Shown: positions 13,723-15,627 of the stretch, piece by piece | Numbering within the stretch: position 1 is the first letter of the stretch | How the letters are laid out: each line of letters starts with the position of its first letter | DNA from: an uncultured Ruminococcus sp. | Lineage (GTDB): Bacteria > Bacillota > Clostridia > Oscillospirales > Ruminococcaceae | Assembly (NCBI GenBank): GCA_902772615.1 | Contig: CACYBC010000174.1 | Location: 1-15,627, forward strand | DNA length: 15,627 bases | Direction of reading: 5' to 3' | Notes under the pieces: generated by a model | Seen by the model: only the letters and a program-made list of their open reading frames with translations | Told to the model about the DNA's origin: nothing | The model's database searches: none | Program-made: the position numbers and the translations under genes

Positions 13723-15408
13723 ATGTTCACATTAACATTCAAGATCGAGAATCAGCCTCAGGATATAAAATGTCAGGTCGAGGCCGGGGAGACGGTCCTG
13801 CGGGCTGCGGAGCGTCTGGGCATTGCTATCGACGCTCCCTGCGCAGGCAACGGTACTTGCGGCAAATGCAGGATCAGACTGATCTCCGGGGCACTTGAGA
13901 TGCCCCAGAATCCCCGTCTTCCGTACTCGGATTACGAGGAGATGTGGAGGCTCGCATGCCAGAGTAAGGTGATAGGGGATGCCGTTGTGTGGGTGCCTGC
14001 GACAGCAAGCGCTTTTAAGGAGGACATTGCGACGGCAGATCTTTCCACTGCGGAGGAACTTGCGCGCTATGACCGGTCCATTGAAGGGATCTTTCAGTCC
14101 GGGATATCCATGACCCCGTTTCAGGAAGGCTGCGGCATTGCGGTAGATATCGGCACGACCACTGTCACGGCAGCCCTTCTGGATCTGAAGAGCGGTAAAG
14201 TCCTTTCAAAGGCCAGCCGCGGAAACGGACAGATACGCTTCGGAGCAGATGTCATAAACCGCATCATCCAGCAGATGAGACCGGGCGGAAAGGACAGGCT
14301 TCAGAAGGCTGTTAGGGAAGAGACTATCATTCCGATAATGGAAGCTCTTTTCAAAGACAGTGGCAGATCATCAGCCGACGTAAAGCGCATCGTCCTGGCT
14401 GGCAATACGACGATGGAGCATCTGTTCATAGGGGCAGAAGGGGATTCTATACGTCTTGAACCATATGTTCCCGAGTTTCTGGAACTCACCGGAGTCGATT
14501 CTGAAAAGGCCGGCCTGCCGGCTGCTCCCGGCACACCGGTCATATTCGCGCCAAATGTAGGCAGTTATGTCGGAGGAGACATAACTGCAGGAGTTCTGGA
14601 TACGCTTATGTGGAAGTCTGAACTGATGACGCTGTTCATCGATCTCGGCACTAACGGCGAGCTTGTCCTCGGGAACAGCGAATACATGCTGACTTGCGCC
14701 TGCTCTGCGGGTCCTGCATTTGAAGGCGGAGATATCAGCTGCGGCATGCGCGCAACGACCGGCGCTATAGACAGCGTTCATATAGATGATGAGACGCTCG
14801 AGCCCGAATACACGCTCATATCAGGAGATAAGCCTCTGGGGCTCTGCGGAAGCGGGCTTATAGACATCATCAGCGAACTGTTCAGGACCGGGGCAGTGAA
14901 TTCAAAAGGCAAGTTTATAAGGGAATCCCGCAGGATCCGCTACGATGAGTTCGGAGGCAACTATATAGTCTCGTTCGCGCAGGAAAGCGGAACAGGAAAG
15001 GATATCGAACTGACCGAGGGCGATCTTGACAATTTCATCAGAGCTAAAGCGGCTATCTTTTCCGCCATACGCACCATGCTCAACACGCTTGCGATGAGTG
15101 TGGAAGATATCGACAGGGTGATAATTGCCGGAGGTATAGGCAGCGGGATAGACATAGAGAAGGCGATCAGCATAGGAATGCTGCCTATGATACCTGTAGA
15201 AAAGTATTCTTATATAGGCAACTCTTCACTGACCGGGGCATGCGCCATGCTGCTGTCTGACGAAGCAGTGGATAAGGTGTTTGAGATAGGACGCAACATG
15301 ACTTATATCGAACTATCAACAGAACCCGGATATATGGATGAGTTCCTGGCAGCTTGCTTCCTGCCTCATACGGACCACAGACTGTTTCAGCGTCCGGATG
15401 AGGCATAA
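13723..15408 (+). CDS. acsV: Reductive activator of the corrinoid iron-sulfur protein (RACo)
   Basis: A 561-residue ATP-driven activator that reduces Co(II) of AcsCD to Co(I) after accidental oxidation. The N-terminal [2Fe-2S] domain has Cys40, Cys46, Cys49 and Cys79 (CAGNGTCGKC, then a Cys 30 residues on). A linker runs to about 135. The ASKHA ATPase core starts with VDIGTT at 141-146 and has FIDLGTNGE and LGLCGSGLID blocks later. As I recall, characterised RACo proteins are above 600 residues, with a separate middle domain between linker and ATPase. Here the ATPase begins early, so that domain looks reduced. AGGAGA lies before the ATG. It is the last gene of the acs run. It differs from the shorter activator at 2599-4074, which probably serves the methyltransferase cassette. 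Confidence 0.93.
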   Translation: MFTLTFKIENQPQDIKCQVEAGETVLRAAERLGIAIDAPCAGNGTCGKCRIRLISGALEMPQNPRLPYSDYEEMWRLACQSKVIGDAVVWVPATASAFKEDIATADLSTAEELARYDRSIEGIFQSGISMTPFQEGCGIAVDIGTTTVTAALLDLKSGKVLSKASRGNGQIRFGADVINRIIQQMRPGGKDRLQKAVREETIIPIMEALFKDSGRSSADVKRIVLAGNTTMEHLFIGAEGDSIRLEPYVPEFLELTGVDSEKAGLPAAPGTPVIFAPNVGSYVGGDITAGVLDTLMWKSELMTLFIDLGTNGELVLGNSEYMLTCACSAGPAFEGGDISCGMRATTGAIDSVHIDDETLEPEYTLISGDKPLGLCGSGLIDIISELFRTGAVNSKGKFIRESRRIRYDEFGGNYIVSFAQESGTGKDIELTEGDLDNFIRAKAAIFSAIRTMLNTLAMSVEDIDRVIIAGGIGSGIDIEKAISIGMLPMIPVEKYSYIGNSSLTGACAMLLSDEAVDKVFEIGRNMTYIELSTEPGYMDEFLAACFLPHTDHRLFQRPDEA

Positions 15409-15427
15409 GAAGAGGGGAGATCAACAG

Positions 15428-15627
15428 TCAACTACTCATGACTAAAGTCACGAGCTTGTACCAGCCCGATGGTTCTCGGCTGTATGCCTCCCACCTTTGT
15501 CTTGATCATTAGACTTTATCCTGTCAGTCCATATCTGACAGACTGGCAGTACATCGTGGGGTGATTGACTGCACCCCGCCTGCAGGAGCATGCTCCCGCA
15601 GTATGGTATCGGTTCTTTCTACGACAC
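15428..15627 (-). mobile_element. Right end of an IS200/IS605-type TnpB element with its omega-RNA region, cut by the window edge
   Basis: On the minus strand, near 15454-15428, a hairpin CTCGTGACT-TT-AGTCATGAG is followed by TAGTTGA. This is the terminal hairpin and end pattern of IS200/IS605 right ends and of the omega-RNA scaffold of TnpB elements (ISDra2 has the closely similar CGACTTTAGTCG then a GTTCAA-type end). The hairpin pairs fully (one G-U) only in minus-strand RNA/DNA. More small stems lie inside: TGTCAG/CTGACA (15522-15527, 15535-15540), GGGGTG/CACCCC (15558-15563, 15572-15577) and the palindrome GGAGCATGCTCC (15585-15596). A minus-strand frame open from the edge to a TGA at 15524-15526 (VVERTDTILREHAPAGGVQS...) may be the tail of tnpB, but I cannot confirm it. 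The element ends about 19 bp from the acsV stop. Confidence 0.65.

Overview
The window reads as part of the chromosome of a strictly anaerobic, acetogenic or methyl-using member of the Bacillota (Clostridia-like). It carries most of the carbonyl branch of the Wood-Ljungdahl pathway (cobalt protein, methyltetrahydrofolate methyltransferase, acetyl-CoA synthase, reductive activator, nickel-insertion genes) next to a cobamide-dependent methyl-transfer cassette. Genes have strong AGGAGG-type ribosome binding sites, base composition is near 50% GC, and there is no archaeal signature. No genus can be named from the sequence alone.

Left part (1-5612, minus strand): a 3'-truncated folC (folate polyglutamylation) is followed upstream by an operon read from about 5723 down to 1399. 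Its order is corrinoid protein, methyltetrahydrofolate-type methyltransferase (MT II), iron-sulfur/ASKHA reductive activator, and URO-D-family methyltransferase (candidate MT I). This is the four-component set of acetogen O-demethylase or methyl-donor systems. A near-consensus sigma-A promoter starts it, a terminator-like attenuator follows the corrinoid gene, and a terminator closes it at 1312-1354.

Centre (5613-6126): a divergent control region. On the plus strand it has an AT-rich promoter zone, a pair of 18-bp direct repeats with a 25-bp period, and about 180 bases of structured leader. Then comes a 26-codon leader ORF with a perfect Shine-Dalgarno sequence. A terminator-like structure lies inside that ORF, and its stop overlaps the start of the next gene (ATGA).

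Right part (6127-15408, plus strand): a SAM-dependent methyltransferase fused in frame to a His-rich, CooJ-like nickel-binding module, then CooT, CooC/AcsF, AcsD, AcsC, AcsE, AcsB and AcsV. All A-cluster and [4Fe-4S] cysteines are present. The CO dehydrogenase gene acsA is not in the window. A perfect inverted repeat separates acsB from acsV.

Right edge (15428-15627): the 3' end of an IS200/IS605-type (TnpB/omega-RNA) element in minus orientation, 19 bp beyond the acsV stop.

Together: the left operon would move methyl groups from a donor onto tetrahydrofolate by way of a corrinoid protein. AcsE passes the methyl to the AcsCD cobalt protein, and AcsB condenses it with CO and CoA. AcsV and its shorter paralogue rescue oxidised cobalt. 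The His-rich protein, CooT and CooC would supply nickel to the A-cluster.
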